Of a stretch of DNA of 52,169 nt, positions 34,134 through 43,617 are shown piece after piece (positions within the stretch are counted from its first letter, which is position 1; each line of letters begins with the position of its first letter). The stretch is from Streptomyces sp. (lineage in GTDB: Bacteria > Actinomycetota > Actinomycetes > Streptomycetales > Streptomycetaceae): the NCBI RefSeq assembly GCF_019510245.1, contig NZ_JAEKKT010000156.1:1-52169 (forward strand), given 5' to 3'. The notes under the pieces were generated by a model. That model saw only the letters and a program-made list of their open reading frames with translations. It had not been told where the DNA came from and ran no database searches. A program made the translations under genes and the position numbers.

Positions 34134-35606
34134 TCACCCGAGATTCCAGTGCTGATGGGCGCCGCCGTTGGAGTCCCAGACCTGGACGGGGCTTCCGTTG
34201 GCGGTCTGCCCTGCGGGTACCTCCAGCGCCCGGCCGGAGGCGACGTTGGTCAGGGTGTACGAACCGTCGCTGTTCCGGGTCGCCCGCCAGTGCTGGTTGG
34301 CACCGCCGTTGGCGTCCCAGATCTCCATCCGCGTGCCGTTGCCCGTCTGACCACCCGGCTCGTCGAGAACCCGCCCGCTGCCGACATTCGTCAGCGTGAA
34401 CGAACCATCACTGTTCTGGCTCGCCCGCCACTGCTGGTTCGCAGCGCCGCTGGCGTCCCAGACCTGCAGGGCCGTGCCGTTGGCCGTCTGCCCGCCCGGC
34501 ACGTCCAGCGCCCGGCCCGCGGCAGCGTCGGTCAAGGAGTACACCGTCCCCGGGACGATGGCGCCCGGGCTGCCGCCCCCACTGCCGCCCAGGGCGCTCA
34601 GGACCGAGCCGTAGGCGGGCTTCTTGTTGCCTGCGCCGTCGAACAGCAGGGGGTTGTCCCCACTCCGCCAGGAGTCGCTGTCCCGGATGCCCCAGACGGT
34701 GATGCCGGTGCAACGGGCCACGTTCATACAGGCTTTGACGGTGTTCGCGTACGCCGTGGCCGGTGCCTGCGCGATGTCGAGTTCGGTGATCTGTACGTCG
34801 ACGCCGAGCGCGGCGAAGTTCGACAGGGTGGTCTGGAAGCTCGACGGCGGGCCGCCGGTGCCGAAGTGGGACTGGAAGCCGACGCAGTCGATGGGCACGC
34901 CGCGGGACTTGAAGTCGCGCACCATGGCGTAGACGCCCTGGGTCTTGGCGTCCGACCAGTTCTCGATGTTGTAGTCGTTGTAGCAGAGCTTGGCCGCCGG
35001 GTCGGCGGCCCGGGCGGTGCGGAAGGCCTCTTCTATGAAGCCGTTGCCCAGCACGTTCTGGAAGACCGAGCTGCGGTGCCGGCCGCTGCCGTCGTCGGCG
35101 AACGCCTCGTTGACCACGTCCCAGGCGTAGATCTTGCCCTTGAAGTGGGTCATCTCGGTGGTGATGTGGTTGTCCATCACCGTGCGCAGGGTGTTCGCGT
35201 CCGTGAGGGAGCTGACCCAGCCGGGGAGCTGGGAGTGCCAGACGAGGGTGTGGCCGCGCATCCGCTGGCCGTGCGCGGTGGCGTGGTTGACGATCTGGTC
35301 GGCGGGGCCGAAATTGAACGAGCCGCGGGAGGGTTCGGTGGTGTCCCACTTCATCTCGTTCTCGGGCGTGATCATGCTGAACTCACGGTCCAGGATTCCC
35401 GCGTAGGTCGCGTCACCGAGCTTCCCGGCGGCCACGGCCGTGCCGAAGTAGCGGCCGCTGCCGGCCGCCGCCGCGCCCAGCGTGCCGGAGGCCGCGTGCG
35501 CGGCGGGGCCGGCAGGACCGGCAAGAGCCAGTGCCGTGCCGGCCGTCAGCACGGCGGCCAGGGCCAGGATCTTGCGCGGACGGGGCTCTTCGTTGAGCCA
35601 GGACAT
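34134..35606 (-). CDS. secreted GH10 endo-beta-1,4-xylanase with CBM13
   Basis: A 490-residue secreted enzyme (signal to about residue 39). The GH10 barrel (44-340) contains FSMITPENEMKWD, GHTLVWHSQLPGW, the acid/base E167 (DVVNEAF) and the nucleophile E275 (ITELDI). A glycine-rich linker leads to a ricin-type trefoil at about 355-490 made of three near-identical GQTANGTALQVWD-type repeats. The architecture matches the well-known Streptomyces GH10-CBM13 xylanases. ATG 35606 has AAGGAG upstream at a rather long spacing. It lies 65 bp after the SGNH esterase gene and probably shares its transcript. Confidence 0.94.
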   Translation of the reverse strand: MSWLNEEPRPRKILALAAVLTAGTALALAGPAGPAAHAASGTLGAAAAGSGRYFGTAVAAGKLGDATYAGILDREFSMITPENEMKWDTTEPSRGSFNFGPADQIVNHATAHGQRMRGHTLVWHSQLPGWVSSLTDANTLRTVMDNHITTEMTHFKGKIYAWDVVNEAFADDGSGRHRSSVFQNVLGNGFIEEAFRTARAADPAAKLCYNDYNIENWSDAKTQGVYAMVRDFKSRGVPIDCVGFQSHFGTGGPPSSFQTTLSNFAALGVDVQITELDIAQAPATAYANTVKACMNVARCTGITVWGIRDSDSWRSGDNPLLFDGAGNKKPAYGSVLSALGGSGGGSPGAIVPGTVYSLTDAAAGRALDVPGGQTANGTALQVWDASGAANQQWRASQNSDGSFTLTNVGSGRVLDEPGGQTGNGTRMEIWDANGGANQHWRATRNSDGSYTLTNVASGRALEVPAGQTANGSPVQVWDSNGGAHQHWNLG

Positions 35607-35671
35607 GAAAAATCAGTCTCCTTGTGTGGGGGATGGCACCGGCCGGGAGCCGGTGCCCCGGCCGGGTGGGG

Positions 35672-36823
35672 TCACTGGGCCGAGGTGACCGGCAGCGCGG
35701 TCCACTGCTGGTTGGCGCCGCCGTTGCAGTCCCACAGGACCAGTTGCGTTCCGTCGGCGGTGGACGAGCCGGGGTCGTCGAGGCAGCGGCCGGAGGCAGG
35801 ATTGCGGTAGCCGCCGTTGTACGCCTGCCACTGCTGGTTGCCGCCGCCGTTGCAGTCCCAGATCTCGATCCCCGTGCCGTTGGCGGTACCGCGGCCCGTT
35901 GCGTCGAGGCACTTGCCGAGCGCCCGCAGCGTGCCGTCGGAGAGCGCGGACCACTGCTGTGCGTTCGAACCGTTGCATGCCGCGATGTCCGCGGCGGTCC
36001 CGTTGACGGTGCTGCCGTTGTTGACGTCGAGGCACTTCCCCGCGATTCCGGAGCGCACCTCACCGCCCGCCGATACCGGCGGCCTGATCCAGCCGGCCGC
36101 GTCCGCGGCCTGGACCCCGGCGTTGAAGGCGTCCGCCATCTTGCGGAAGCCGTTGTCGTTGGGATGCAGGGCGTCGGAGAGATCCGCACTGGTCAGAGCG
36201 CTCATGTCCACCAGCCGTACATGTTTGCCGGCGGCCTGCTCGGCCTGCACGATTCCAGGGAGCCTGGCGTTGAACGCGGGACGGACGGCCTCCTCGGTGC
36301 CGCTGGTGGAGACGATCACGGTGCCGACGAGGACGGTCGCGTCGGGGGCGTCGCGGGTGATCTGGTCGATGAGCGCGCGAAGTCGGTCGGGGGCGGTCGG
36401 GACCTGGTAATTGCCGTTCAGGTCATTGGTGCCGATCTCCAGGGTGACCACGTTGGGGCGGTAACGGGCCAGCACGGAGTCGGCGATGCCGGCGATCTGG
36501 TCGATCCGCCAGCCGGAGTGGCCTTCGTTGTCCGGGTCGGACATGGTGCCGTTGCGGCCCGAGCCGACGAAGTCCAGAGCATGCCCCTCGGCCGACAGCT
36601 GGTTCCCCAGGAAACCGCGGTAGCTGTTCCCGGACGGGCTGCCGACGCCCCAGGTGATCGAGTCGCCCAACGGCATCAGCCGCAGCGGGGCGGGCGCGGC
36701 GGCGGCGCCTTCGGCGGAGGGCGGCGGCGCCCCGGTGGCGGTGGCGGACGCCGCGGGTGGTGCGGCGCCGATGGCGAGCGCGGCCGTCAGCGCGACGGCA
36801 AGGGATACCGAGCACTTCTTCAT
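35672..36823 (-). CDS. secreted SGNH/GDSL esterase with CBM13
   Basis: A 383-residue secreted hydrolase (signal to about residue 27). The SGNH blocks are clear: MPLGDSITWG with nucleophile S55, the block III Asn in GTNDL (N133) and DALHPNDNG with D217 and H220. Residues about 256-383 form a ricin-type trefoil. The catalytic type resembles CE3 acetyl-xylan esterases, and the adjacent GH10 xylanase makes deacetylation of xylan the likely role. ATG 36823 follows GAGGAA. Other acyl substrates cannot be excluded. Confidence 0.86.
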   Translation of the reverse strand: MKKCSVSLAVALTAALAIGAAPPAASATATGAPPPSAEGAAAAPAPLRLMPLGDSITWGVGSPSGNSYRGFLGNQLSAEGHALDFVGSGRNGTMSDPDNEGHSGWRIDQIAGIADSVLARYRPNVVTLEIGTNDLNGNYQVPTAPDRLRALIDQITRDAPDATVLVGTVIVSTSGTEEAVRPAFNARLPGIVQAEQAAGKHVRLVDMSALTSADLSDALHPNDNGFRKMADAFNAGVQAADAAGWIRPPVSAGGEVRSGIAGKCLDVNNGSTVNGTAADIAACNGSNAQQWSALSDGTLRALGKCLDATGRGTANGTGIEIWDCNGGGNQQWQAYNGGYRNPASGRCLDDPGSSTADGTQLVLWDCNGGANQQWTALPVTSAQ

Positions 36824-36892
36824 GAGCGTTCCTCACTGGTGCGGGACAGTGGGTGGGGAGAACGAGCACACGAATCGAACGGTCAGCTGGGG

Positions 36893-36937
36893 TGAAGTCC
36901 TGGTTGGTGCCGGCTGTGTTCTTGCAGGGCCATTGGT
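36893..36937 (-). pseudogene. remnant of a CBM13 C-terminus
   Basis: On the minus strand this stretch encodes QWPCKNTAGTNQDF, nearly the same as QWQCKNAPGTNQDFVVR at the end of the GH39-like protein. No gene body is attached; the 285-bp gap between the SGNH and GH54 genes otherwise shows no coding. It appears to be the scar of a deleted or recombined ricin-type protein gene. Confidence 0.6.
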
Positions 36938-37108
36938 GAATCGGCCGACAGCCGGTGCGCGGGCTGCCGCGCCTGGTCGATGCCCGGCGAACTGCTGCTC
37001 GGCGGTGCCGTTCCCGCCAGGTGCCGTGTCCGGGGGTCCGTTGTCCGCATCTCGTGACGCGTGGCCCGCGGCCGGTGGTGGGCCGGCCGCAGACCGGAGC
37101 CCGTCAGG

Positions 37109-38707
37109 TCAGTTGAGGCTCCACCGCTGGTTGGATCCGCCGTTGCACGGCCAGAGTTCTGCCAGGGCGCCGTTGGCCGTGGAAGCGCCGGTGACGTCGA
37201 GGCACAGCCCGGACTGGACGCCGGTGACGGTGCCGTCCGAGTTCACCTGCCACTGCTGGTTGGCACCCCCGTTGCACGGCCAGGTCACCACCTTGGTGCC
37301 GGCGGACGTCTGGTTGTCGTACGCGTCCAGGCACATCTGGCTGCTGCCGCTGTAGACGGTCAGCTGGCCCGAGGAGGTACGGGTCCACGTCTGGTTGGCG
37401 CCGCCGCTGCAGTCCCAGATCTGCAGTTGTGTGCCGGCCGTGGTGGAGGAGTTCGGCACGTCCAGGCACTTGCCCGCGCCCACCGCGTGCAGCGCGCCGG
37501 TACTCGTCCCGCCCCCCGCGGAGTTGCCGTACCCGACGGCGGTGATGTTGGCCTGGACGGCGTTCTCCGTGGCGTCCGACGGGTAGCCGGAGGTCATCAC
37601 GCCCTCGTAGAAGGTGCCTTGGGCACCCTTGCTGTTGTCGCCGCCGGTGCCCAGGATGATGGCGCCCTGTTTGCGCATCGGGTTGTATCCCGAGACGTTG
37701 GGGCGTACTCCGTCGTAGAACGTGGACAGGCCGCCGGACTGCGCGTTGCCACCACGGATCGCCCAGTGGTTCGGGCCGCCCTTGATGATGGCGGTCGTGT
37801 AGCGGTAGTTGATGGTCGGGTCGTTGGCGTTGTAATGCTGGTTCACCCCGGAGAAGAGGCCGTTCTCCAGGTCGGCCATGATCCACGGACCGTTGCCCGA
37901 ACCGTAGCCCCACACCTTGATGTTGCCGAAGTAGATGGCCTCCATCGTGCCGTTGCCGTCGTCGTTGCTGTCCGTCTCGGCGTTGCCGTAGTCGAAGCAG
38001 CAGCCGCCGTTGTAGTGCGTGCCGTCGAAGATCGCGTACATGCCCTCGGCGTTGTCCCCGGTGGCGATGCCGTTGGTGTGGTTGTTCCGGTAGCCCGTAC
38101 CGGGCGCCACGAAGACGCCGTAGGCCTTGTGTCCGCCCACCGTGGTAGGTGCGGCGGTCGCGTTCGCGAGGTTGTCGGGGCCGCCCGCGGCACCGCCGCC
38201 GGGTGCCTGGGTGAGGTTGTTGTTGCGGCCGGACTGGTCGTAGATGACCGTGATCAGGCAGGACGTCCCCGAGCAGAAGGAGTCCTGGGCGGCGGCGTCG
38301 GCGTACCCGCCCGCGCTCAGAACCCCGATGTCACGGGTGGAGTTGTCGGAGGCGCGCCGGACCTGGTAGAGCGGCCCGTTGTACGAGGCGTACAGCGCTC
38401 GTGTGGTGCTGTGCGCCGCCACGCAGGGCGTGCCGCCTGCCGCGTAGATGTCACAGGGCCCGGACGTGGCGGCCCGAGCTGTGCCGGCCGTGGCCGTGGC
38501 GCCGACGAGAGCGCCGGCGACGAGCGCGGCTGCGGCCCCCGCCCGGGCGAACGTCTTCCACCGGGAACGGGCCTGGCCCGCCGACGGAGGGAGATGTGTC
38601 CGAGGCGACGCGGTTCGGGGCGCGCCGCGGTGGCGTACCGCCGCGAGTAACCGCTCGACGCTGTCGCGCCCGGGCAGCAGACGGCGTCTTGTACGTGTGG
38701 TTCCCAT
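37109..38707 (-). CDS. secreted GH54 alpha-L-arabinofuranosidase with CBM13 (copy 3)
   Basis: A 532-residue secreted enzyme. The N-terminus is unusually long and basic (about 50 residues) before the hydrophobic signal core at 55-78. The GH54 domain (84-392) has PCDIYAAGGTPCV, vicinal C236-C237, nucleophile E281 (ADLENG) and acid/base D357 (GTGGDNS). Around the active-site Trp it reads VWGYGSGNGPW, as in fungal AbfB, whereas copies 1 and 2 read CWFGG. It is therefore the most canonical of the three. A trefoil spans about 402-532. ATG 38707 follows TAGGGAG. It has its own upstream region and is probably transcribed separately. Confidence 0.9.
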   Translation of the reverse strand: MGTTRTRRRLLPGRDSVERLLAAVRHRGAPRTASPRTHLPPSAGQARSRWKTFARAGAAAALVAGALVGATATAGTARAATSGPCDIYAAGGTPCVAAHSTTRALYASYNGPLYQVRRASDNSTRDIGVLSAGGYADAAAQDSFCSGTSCLITVIYDQSGRNNNLTQAPGGGAAGGPDNLANATAAPTTVGGHKAYGVFVAPGTGYRNNHTNGIATGDNAEGMYAIFDGTHYNGGCCFDYGNAETDSNDDGNGTMEAIYFGNIKVWGYGSGNGPWIMADLENGLFSGVNQHYNANDPTINYRYTTAIIKGGPNHWAIRGGNAQSGGLSTFYDGVRPNVSGYNPMRKQGAIILGTGGDNSKGAQGTFYEGVMTSGYPSDATENAVQANITAVGYGNSAGGGTSTGALHAVGAGKCLDVPNSSTTAGTQLQIWDCSGGANQTWTRTSSGQLTVYSGSSQMCLDAYDNQTSAGTKVVTWPCNGGANQQWQVNSDGTVTGVQSGLCLDVTGASTANGALAELWPCNGGSNQRWSLN

Positions 38708-39480
38708 CTGGACTCCCTACCGTGCCGGTGCAACCCGGTCGGGTTGCGGTGGTGGCGGTGACACATGCCGAAGCGCCTGAACGTGCCGTTGTGCAGTGGG
38801 ATTGCCGAGAGGTGTCGGGGGGACACGGTGCTGCCGGTCTCGCAGAGCGGCCAAGGGTGGGGAGCCACTTCCCGCGGACCTTGTTGCGGAATCGATTCGA
38901 CTGCTGATTGCCGCGGTTCGCAAGCTCTTGGGAAGCACGAAAAGTTGCGATGGAACGGGCCCGGACCGCGGCCCGACCTACTGCTGCGATGGTGCTGGAG
39001 GCCGCGCGAGGGTGACCGTCGGCCGTCCAACGAACTTACGGATGACCCTCCATCGGGCCACTGAACAGGAATATCTCCGAGTGGGCCCAGGTCACGGAGC
39101 ACCTGAGCGAAGGCCACTCGCCGAAGCGGACGCCCTTGAACGGGGGTTGGCGCCGTTTGCGCTTCGCACTACGCGACTGGCCTGCGCAACGCCGGTCGTG
39201 AAACCCCGTCGAATCGCTTGCGTCGAATCGGTTCGCCCTGACCTCGGAACGTCGTGAGACGCGAAACGGGCCCACAGCCCCGACCCGATGAAGGCGAGAC
39301 CGTACTTACTGCGCTGTCCGAAACCGTACGGGTCCTCCGTCATCTCTTGCCGGGCCACCAGGTACCTCGACGGTCGGCCACCGTGCAGCCCTCAACCGAC
39401 AGCCTCCGACGCTTCCTTATCGGGGAGACTGCGGAGCCCTTCGCCGGGCCGGCACCGGACGAACTCCAGGGCCGATGCGC
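38708..39480. other. intergenic region, less GC-rich, no clear gene
   Basis: No frame here has a good start, RBS or recognisable motif. GAATCGATTC at 38889-38898 is a perfect 10-bp palindrome, and GTCGAATCG is repeated at about 39207 and 39222. These may be regulatory sites for the GH54 gene. The right end merges with the truncated Rhs gene, so part of the region may be debris from the deletion that removed the Rhs 5' end. Confidence 0.4.
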
Positions 39481-40949
39481 GGACGGTAACGCCGACGCAG
39501 ACATCCACGTCCGGCGGCTACACCCTGACCGTCGGCCAGGACGAGACCGGCGCCGAGACGTCCCGCGTATACACCCAGGACAGCGACGGCACCGTGGTCG
39601 CCTCCGACAACACGGACCTGAGCGCCCAGGGCCAGGTCGTGGCCGACGCCGACACCGCCGGACAGAGCCACAGCCGCACCTACGCCTACGACGCCGCCGG
39701 ACGCCTCACGAGGGTGGACGACACCGCCCCGGACGGGGCCTGCACCCGCCGCGACTACACCTTCGACGACAACCCCAACCGCAGCGCCCTGGCCACCTCG
39801 GCCAGCGACGTCGGCGCGGCCTGCACCTCCACCGGCGCCACCACGACGTCCTACTCCTACTACAGCGCCGACCGGCTGGTCACCTCCGGCACGGTCTACG
39901 ACGCCCTCGGCCGCACCACCACCCAGGCATCCGGCGCCACCATCGGCTACTACGCCAACGACCTCGTCCACCAGCAGACCTCCGGCACCAGCCGGCAGAC
40001 CTGAAGCCTGGACGCGGCCGGCCGCCTCGCCTCCTGGACCACCGAATCCAACAGCAGCGGCACGTGGACCCAGACCGCGTCCAAGACCAGCCACTACGGC
40101 TCCGACGGCGACAGCCCCGACTGGACCCAGGAGACCAGCAGCACCATCAGCCGCGATGTCCAGGACATCGGCGGGGACCTCGGCGCCCTCACCAGCGCCA
40201 CCGGCGACACCGTCCTGCAGCTCACCGACATCCACGGCGACGTCACCGTGGATCTCCGCCTGGACACCAGCCAGGCCCCGACCGCACTCGCCTTCGACGA
40301 GTACGGCAACCCGGAGGGCGACACCACCGCCACCCGTTACGGCTGGCTCGGCGGCAAGGAGCGGTCCAGCGAGACGGTCACCGGTGCCACCCTCATGGGA
40401 GTGCCCCGCTACGACCCCGCCACCGGGCGCTTCCTGTCCATCGATCCCGTGCCGGGCGGCTCGGCCAACGCCTACGAGTACTGCGGCGGCGATCCGATCA
40501 ACCGCTACGACCTCGACGGCCGGTTCTGGGGATTCCACCTCGGCATCGGCGCGAAACTGGCCTGGCACTACGGAAGCCGCGCCTACGGCGGCTACCTCCG
40601 GTGGAGAAACCGGCAGCAGGCACGCATCGTCGGCCTCGGCATGGCGTACATCGGGCACAAGTACCTCGGCTACCGATGCCGCTACCGCTACGGCATGCGG
40701 GTCTGCACCGGCGGCCGTGGTCTCCACCTCCGGGGCGGGACCACTCTCGGCACCACCTACTTCACCTCGAACAACAGCTACGTCACTCCGGCCAGGATGC
40801 GCCATGAGAAACGCCACAAGCGGCAGTGGATGCGCTACGCATGGCACTTCGGCTACATGTACCTGAGGGCGGGAATCAACCCTTGCCACAATAAATGGGA
40901 GCGCCGCGCCAACTACCGGGACGGGAATTACCTCCAGTGCATCCACTGA
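39481..40949 (+). pseudogene. Rhs/YD-repeat toxin gene, 3' fragment with nonsense codon
   Basis: Only the last part of an Rhs protein remains. YD-type repeats start near 39495 (TYAYDAAGRLTRVDD, SYSYYSADRL), and the Rhs core end YDPATGRFLSIDPVPGG...NRYDLDG lies at about 40410-40520. At 40002-40004 the codon before SLDAAGRL is TGA where the family has Trp, a TGG-to-TGA change. The variable C-terminal tail (about 140 residues) has HEKRH at 40803-40817, an HExxH zinc-protease pattern, then a Glu in WERRANYRDGNY. It thus appears to encode a metallopeptidase-like toxin tip. The fragment lacks the N-terminal export part. Confidence 0.82.
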
Positions 40950-41482
40950 ACCAGCCCCGGAAACGGCCCGTGTGGCCCTTCGTCCTGGTGGGGTCGGTCG
41001 TCGGCCTGGCCGTCCTCGCGGCCGTCGGGACGTGGGTGTATGGCGTCTACAGCATGTCCGACCCGGTGCCCCCGGCGCTCGGCGCACGCGTCGAAGGAAA
41101 GACGATCGTCGTCAAGTTTCCCGTCTGCCCCACCGACGTGATCCGCCGCGTGGAGGTCACAGACTTCCACGACGACAAGACTGCGCACCCGCACGTGCTG
41201 TGGTGGGCCTCGAACCCCACGACGCCATCAGCCAAGAGCGGGGTCGTCAAGCTCTGGTCCGGCGACGGATTTAAGCGCCATGCCCCACAACCGGCCCCGT
41301 CCTCCCTACCCCGCGATCTCGTGGTGGGGTATTTGGACCCGTCGGGTGGAGGACTGGACGGCGTCTTCACGCTGCACACGGTAGCCGCAGCGAAGTTGAA
41401 GACCGGACAGTACTGGACCAGCGATGGCTCCAGAACCGCCGCACAGATTGACGCTCAACTCAACTGCCACGACGGCAATTAG
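40937..41482 (+). CDS. membrane-anchored protein overlapping the Rhs tip, candidate immunity protein
   Basis: A 181-residue protein starting at GTG 40937, 13 bases inside the Rhs frame, so it is translationally coupled to the toxin tip. Residues 11-36 form one transmembrane anchor (WPFVLVGSVVGLAVLAAVGTWVYGV), leaving an external domain of about 140 residues that ends with NCHDGN. I do not recognise the family. Position directly after a variable Rhs C-terminus is the usual place for the cognate immunity gene, and a surface domain would suit neutralising a peptidase that acts at the envelope. Start at the later ATG (MSDPV) would remove the anchor. Confidence 0.65.
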   Translation: MHPLNQPRKRPVWPFVLVGSVVGLAVLAAVGTWVYGVYSMSDPVPPALGARVEGKTIVVKFPVCPTDVIRRVEVTDFHDDKTAHPHVLWWASNPTTPSAKSGVVKLWSGDGFKRHAPQPAPSSLPRDLVVGYLDPSGGGLDGVFTLHTVAAAKLKTGQYWTSDGSRTAAQIDAQLNCHDGN

Positions 41483-41541
41483 GAACGAGGAGGAAGTCAA
41501 GCCCGATCGGGCAAGCGAACAGCGCTGACCCGCTCGGGCCA

Positions 41542-41572
41542 AGAGGGAGCCGTGCCATGCACGGCACCCTCT
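41542..41572 (+). terminator. terminator hairpin after the Rhs/immunity pair
   Basis: AGAGGG and CCCTCT enclose GCCGTGC and GCACGGC with an A-A mismatch and a CAT loop, giving 13 paired bases. It lies 60 bp after the stop codon. Confidence 0.65.
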
Positions 41573-42179
41573 GTCGCGCTCAGCCGAGCTCTCACCCCAG
41601 GTGGTTCCATGGGGATGACCTCGCAGTGAGACGGATCTCTACCGCCGCTCCGTGAGACGGGCGCAGAAGTTGCAAATCGCAGAAGCGGAAGATGGCACGG
41701 GGCGAGAGAACACCTGCGCAAGTCAGAGACCTGCTCTCGGCGACGCTCCCGAGGATTTGGCCGCGGCCGTGAGACTGAGTGGCTGGCCACCGCATGAGAC
41801 ACCGCGAGAAGCCGCAGGTCACGGCATCGCCGTAGGACACGAGCAGCGAGAACCTACACCACGCAACCGCCCCCTCGCCGCACGGAACGGTCGCCGACCT
41901 GCACTGACCAGTCGCGGCCGGCTGAGGGCACGGTCACCGCAGTGCGTGAGCATCGGCTCGATCGGAGGCATGAGGGCCACACCCACACGTATGCGCCGCG
42001 CCGGCTCACCACGCGCGCTGTTGTAGCGGCCGGCTTGATCGGCACGCCGACGAATCCGCACGATCCGGGGGGTCTGGCTCGTCAGCAAAGAACGGATCGA
42101 GGAATGCATCCATAAAGGGATGTATAGGTGCAATTTAGGGTGGTACTCCGACAGGACACACCACAGAACGGAGAACCCC
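41573..42179. other. intergenic region with ATCC/GGAT inverted repeat
   Basis: No convincing gene is seen; frames of 60-130 codons lack RBS and protein-like composition. At 42105-42124 TGCATCC and GGATGTA form an inverted repeat with one mismatch around ATAAAG, 55 bp before the next gene. On the minus strand it reads ATACATCCC, the left half of the GntR site, but the right half differs, so the link is weak. Confidence 0.4.
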
Positions 42180-42443
42180 ATGGTGATCAAGAAGATGCAC
42201 GACATGGGCATCCGCAGTGAACACGCCTACATCGCCGGAGTGGCGTCCATCGGTCTCAGCTTCGCGTCCTGGCTGACCAGCCTCAAAGCCGAGCAGGCCG
42301 GCGTCGAGCGAGCCGACCGATGGGGGATCTTCGTCGGTGAATGGGCCCCGACGTTCATAGGGCTCGGCCTGGCACTCTCCCACTACGAACAGCAGGAGGG
42401 CACCCTCAGCGGGTCCCTGCACGCCGTGAAGCAAGCCAGCTGA
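42180..42443 (+). CDS. small conserved two-helix membrane protein
   Basis: An 87-residue protein with two hydrophobic segments: residues 18-36 (AYIAGVASIGLSFASWLTS) and about 48-70 (IFVGEWAPTFIGLGLALSHYE). ATG 42180 has GGAG 5-6 bases upstream. I recognise it as a small protein type common in Streptomyces genomes but know no function. It lies between the Rhs remnant and a coiled-coil protein and does not clearly belong to either. Confidence 0.75.
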   Translation: MVIKKMHDMGIRSEHAYIAGVASIGLSFASWLTSLKAEQAGVERADRWGIFVGEWAPTFIGLGLALSHYEQQEGTLSGSLHAVKQAS

Positions 42444-42516
42444 TTCCGGGCCACCGCCCGGTCCGCACCCGCTACGGGGAGGAGACAAGAAGCCTGGTCG
42501 CGGTCGGGAGGCAGGA

Positions 42517-43410
42517 GTGGATCTGGAAGAAGTTGCCGATGAGCTGTACGCCCTGGCACCGGCTGATTTCACGGCCGTCCGGGACGAGCGCGCCAAGGCC
42601 GCCCGCGCTGCCGGGGACCGGGAGCTGGCCGGACAGATCCGCCGGCTGCGCCGGCCCACCATGGCGGCGTGGGCGAGCAACCTGCTCGTGCGCGAGCAGC
42701 CGGAGGAGAGCCATCAGCTGCTGCGGCTCGGCGAGGCACTGCGGCGGGCCCACGAGGATCTCGACGGTGAGCAGCTGCGGGAGCTGTCGGCGCAGCAGCA
42801 CCAGCTCACCTTCGCCCTGGCCCGCCAAGCCGGGCAGCTGGCGGCCCAGGCCGGGCAGCGCATCAGTGACGACGTCCGGCAGGAGGTCCAGGACACCCTC
42901 CACGCCGTGCTCGCCGACCCCGAGGCGGCCGGGCAGTGGGCCAAGGGCCACCTGACCAAGCCGCTGAGCGGCCCGGTCGGTTTCCCCGCCCTCACCCGGC
43001 AGCCCGCCCCAGCCGCAGCTTCGCGGCGCGCCGCGAAGCCCGCTGGTGCGGTCGGCGACCTGGAGGCCGTCCGCGCGCGGCGGCGCGAGGACGACATGCG
43101 CCTGAAGCGGGCTCGGCAGCAAGCCGCGGCCGCCGATCAGGAACTGCACGAACGCGAGGGCGAACTGGAGGCGGCCGAGGAGGAGCAGAAGCGGGCAGAA
43201 GAAGGGCAGCAGCACGCCGAAGAACGCGTCAAGAACCTGTCCGAGCAGCTACGGGACGCCGAACACGATCAGCAGGACGCCCGGGAGCGGGCCCGCGCGG
43301 CCCGCGACCGCGCCCGAGTCGCCGACCACGCGGTGCACGAGGCCCGGCGCCGCGCCAAGGAAGCCGCAGGTCAGGTCCACGAGCTTGCGGAACACCGCGC
43401 CCGAGTCTGA
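42517..43410 (+). CDS. conserved coiled-coil protein of unknown function
   Basis: A 297-residue, highly charged protein from GTG 42517 (GGGAGG 5 bases upstream). The N-terminal third is helical and contains a conserved-looking block, DELYALAP..FTAVRDERAKAARAAGDRELA. Residues about 185-295 are almost only Ala, Glu, Arg and Gln and should form a long coiled coil. No signal peptide or membrane segment is present. I know similar actinobacterial proteins only as hypothetical. It is probably a structural or scaffold protein. Confidence 0.75.
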   Translation: MDLEEVADELYALAPADFTAVRDERAKAARAAGDRELAGQIRRLRRPTMAAWASNLLVREQPEESHQLLRLGEALRRAHEDLDGEQLRELSAQQHQLTFALARQAGQLAAQAGQRISDDVRQEVQDTLHAVLADPEAAGQWAKGHLTKPLSGPVGFPALTRQPAPAAASRRAAKPAGAVGDLEAVRARRREDDMRLKRARQQAAAADQELHEREGELEAAEEEQKRAEEGQQHAEERVKNLSEQLRDAEHDQQDARERARAARDRARVADHAVHEARRRAKEAAGQVHELAEHRARV

Positions 43411-43617
43411 TCGAAGAGCGGAATGGTCAGGGGGGCGATGGCCAGTGCGATCCGGGCGGTGTGCCGACCTTCGGGCTCGTCACCGTACCCCTACAGTACC
43501 GGCATCGCCTGCTCGTCATGCTCGGCAAGCAGTACCTCGTAGGCTCATCCATGCCGTCACGGCTGCCTCCTGAACGGTGAAGCACGCACAGCGTTCAGGG
43601 ACTCGCCCTGTGAGACG

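Noticed and set aside
40002..40004. Genetic recoding of TGA as Trp
   Set aside because: TGA is the normal stop codon for most genes in the window, and no recoding element is seen near the two cases.
42105..42124. Candidate GntR operator in front of the small membrane protein
   Set aside because: Only the left half ATACATCCC matches; the right half lacks CATGT, so I do not include it in the regulon.
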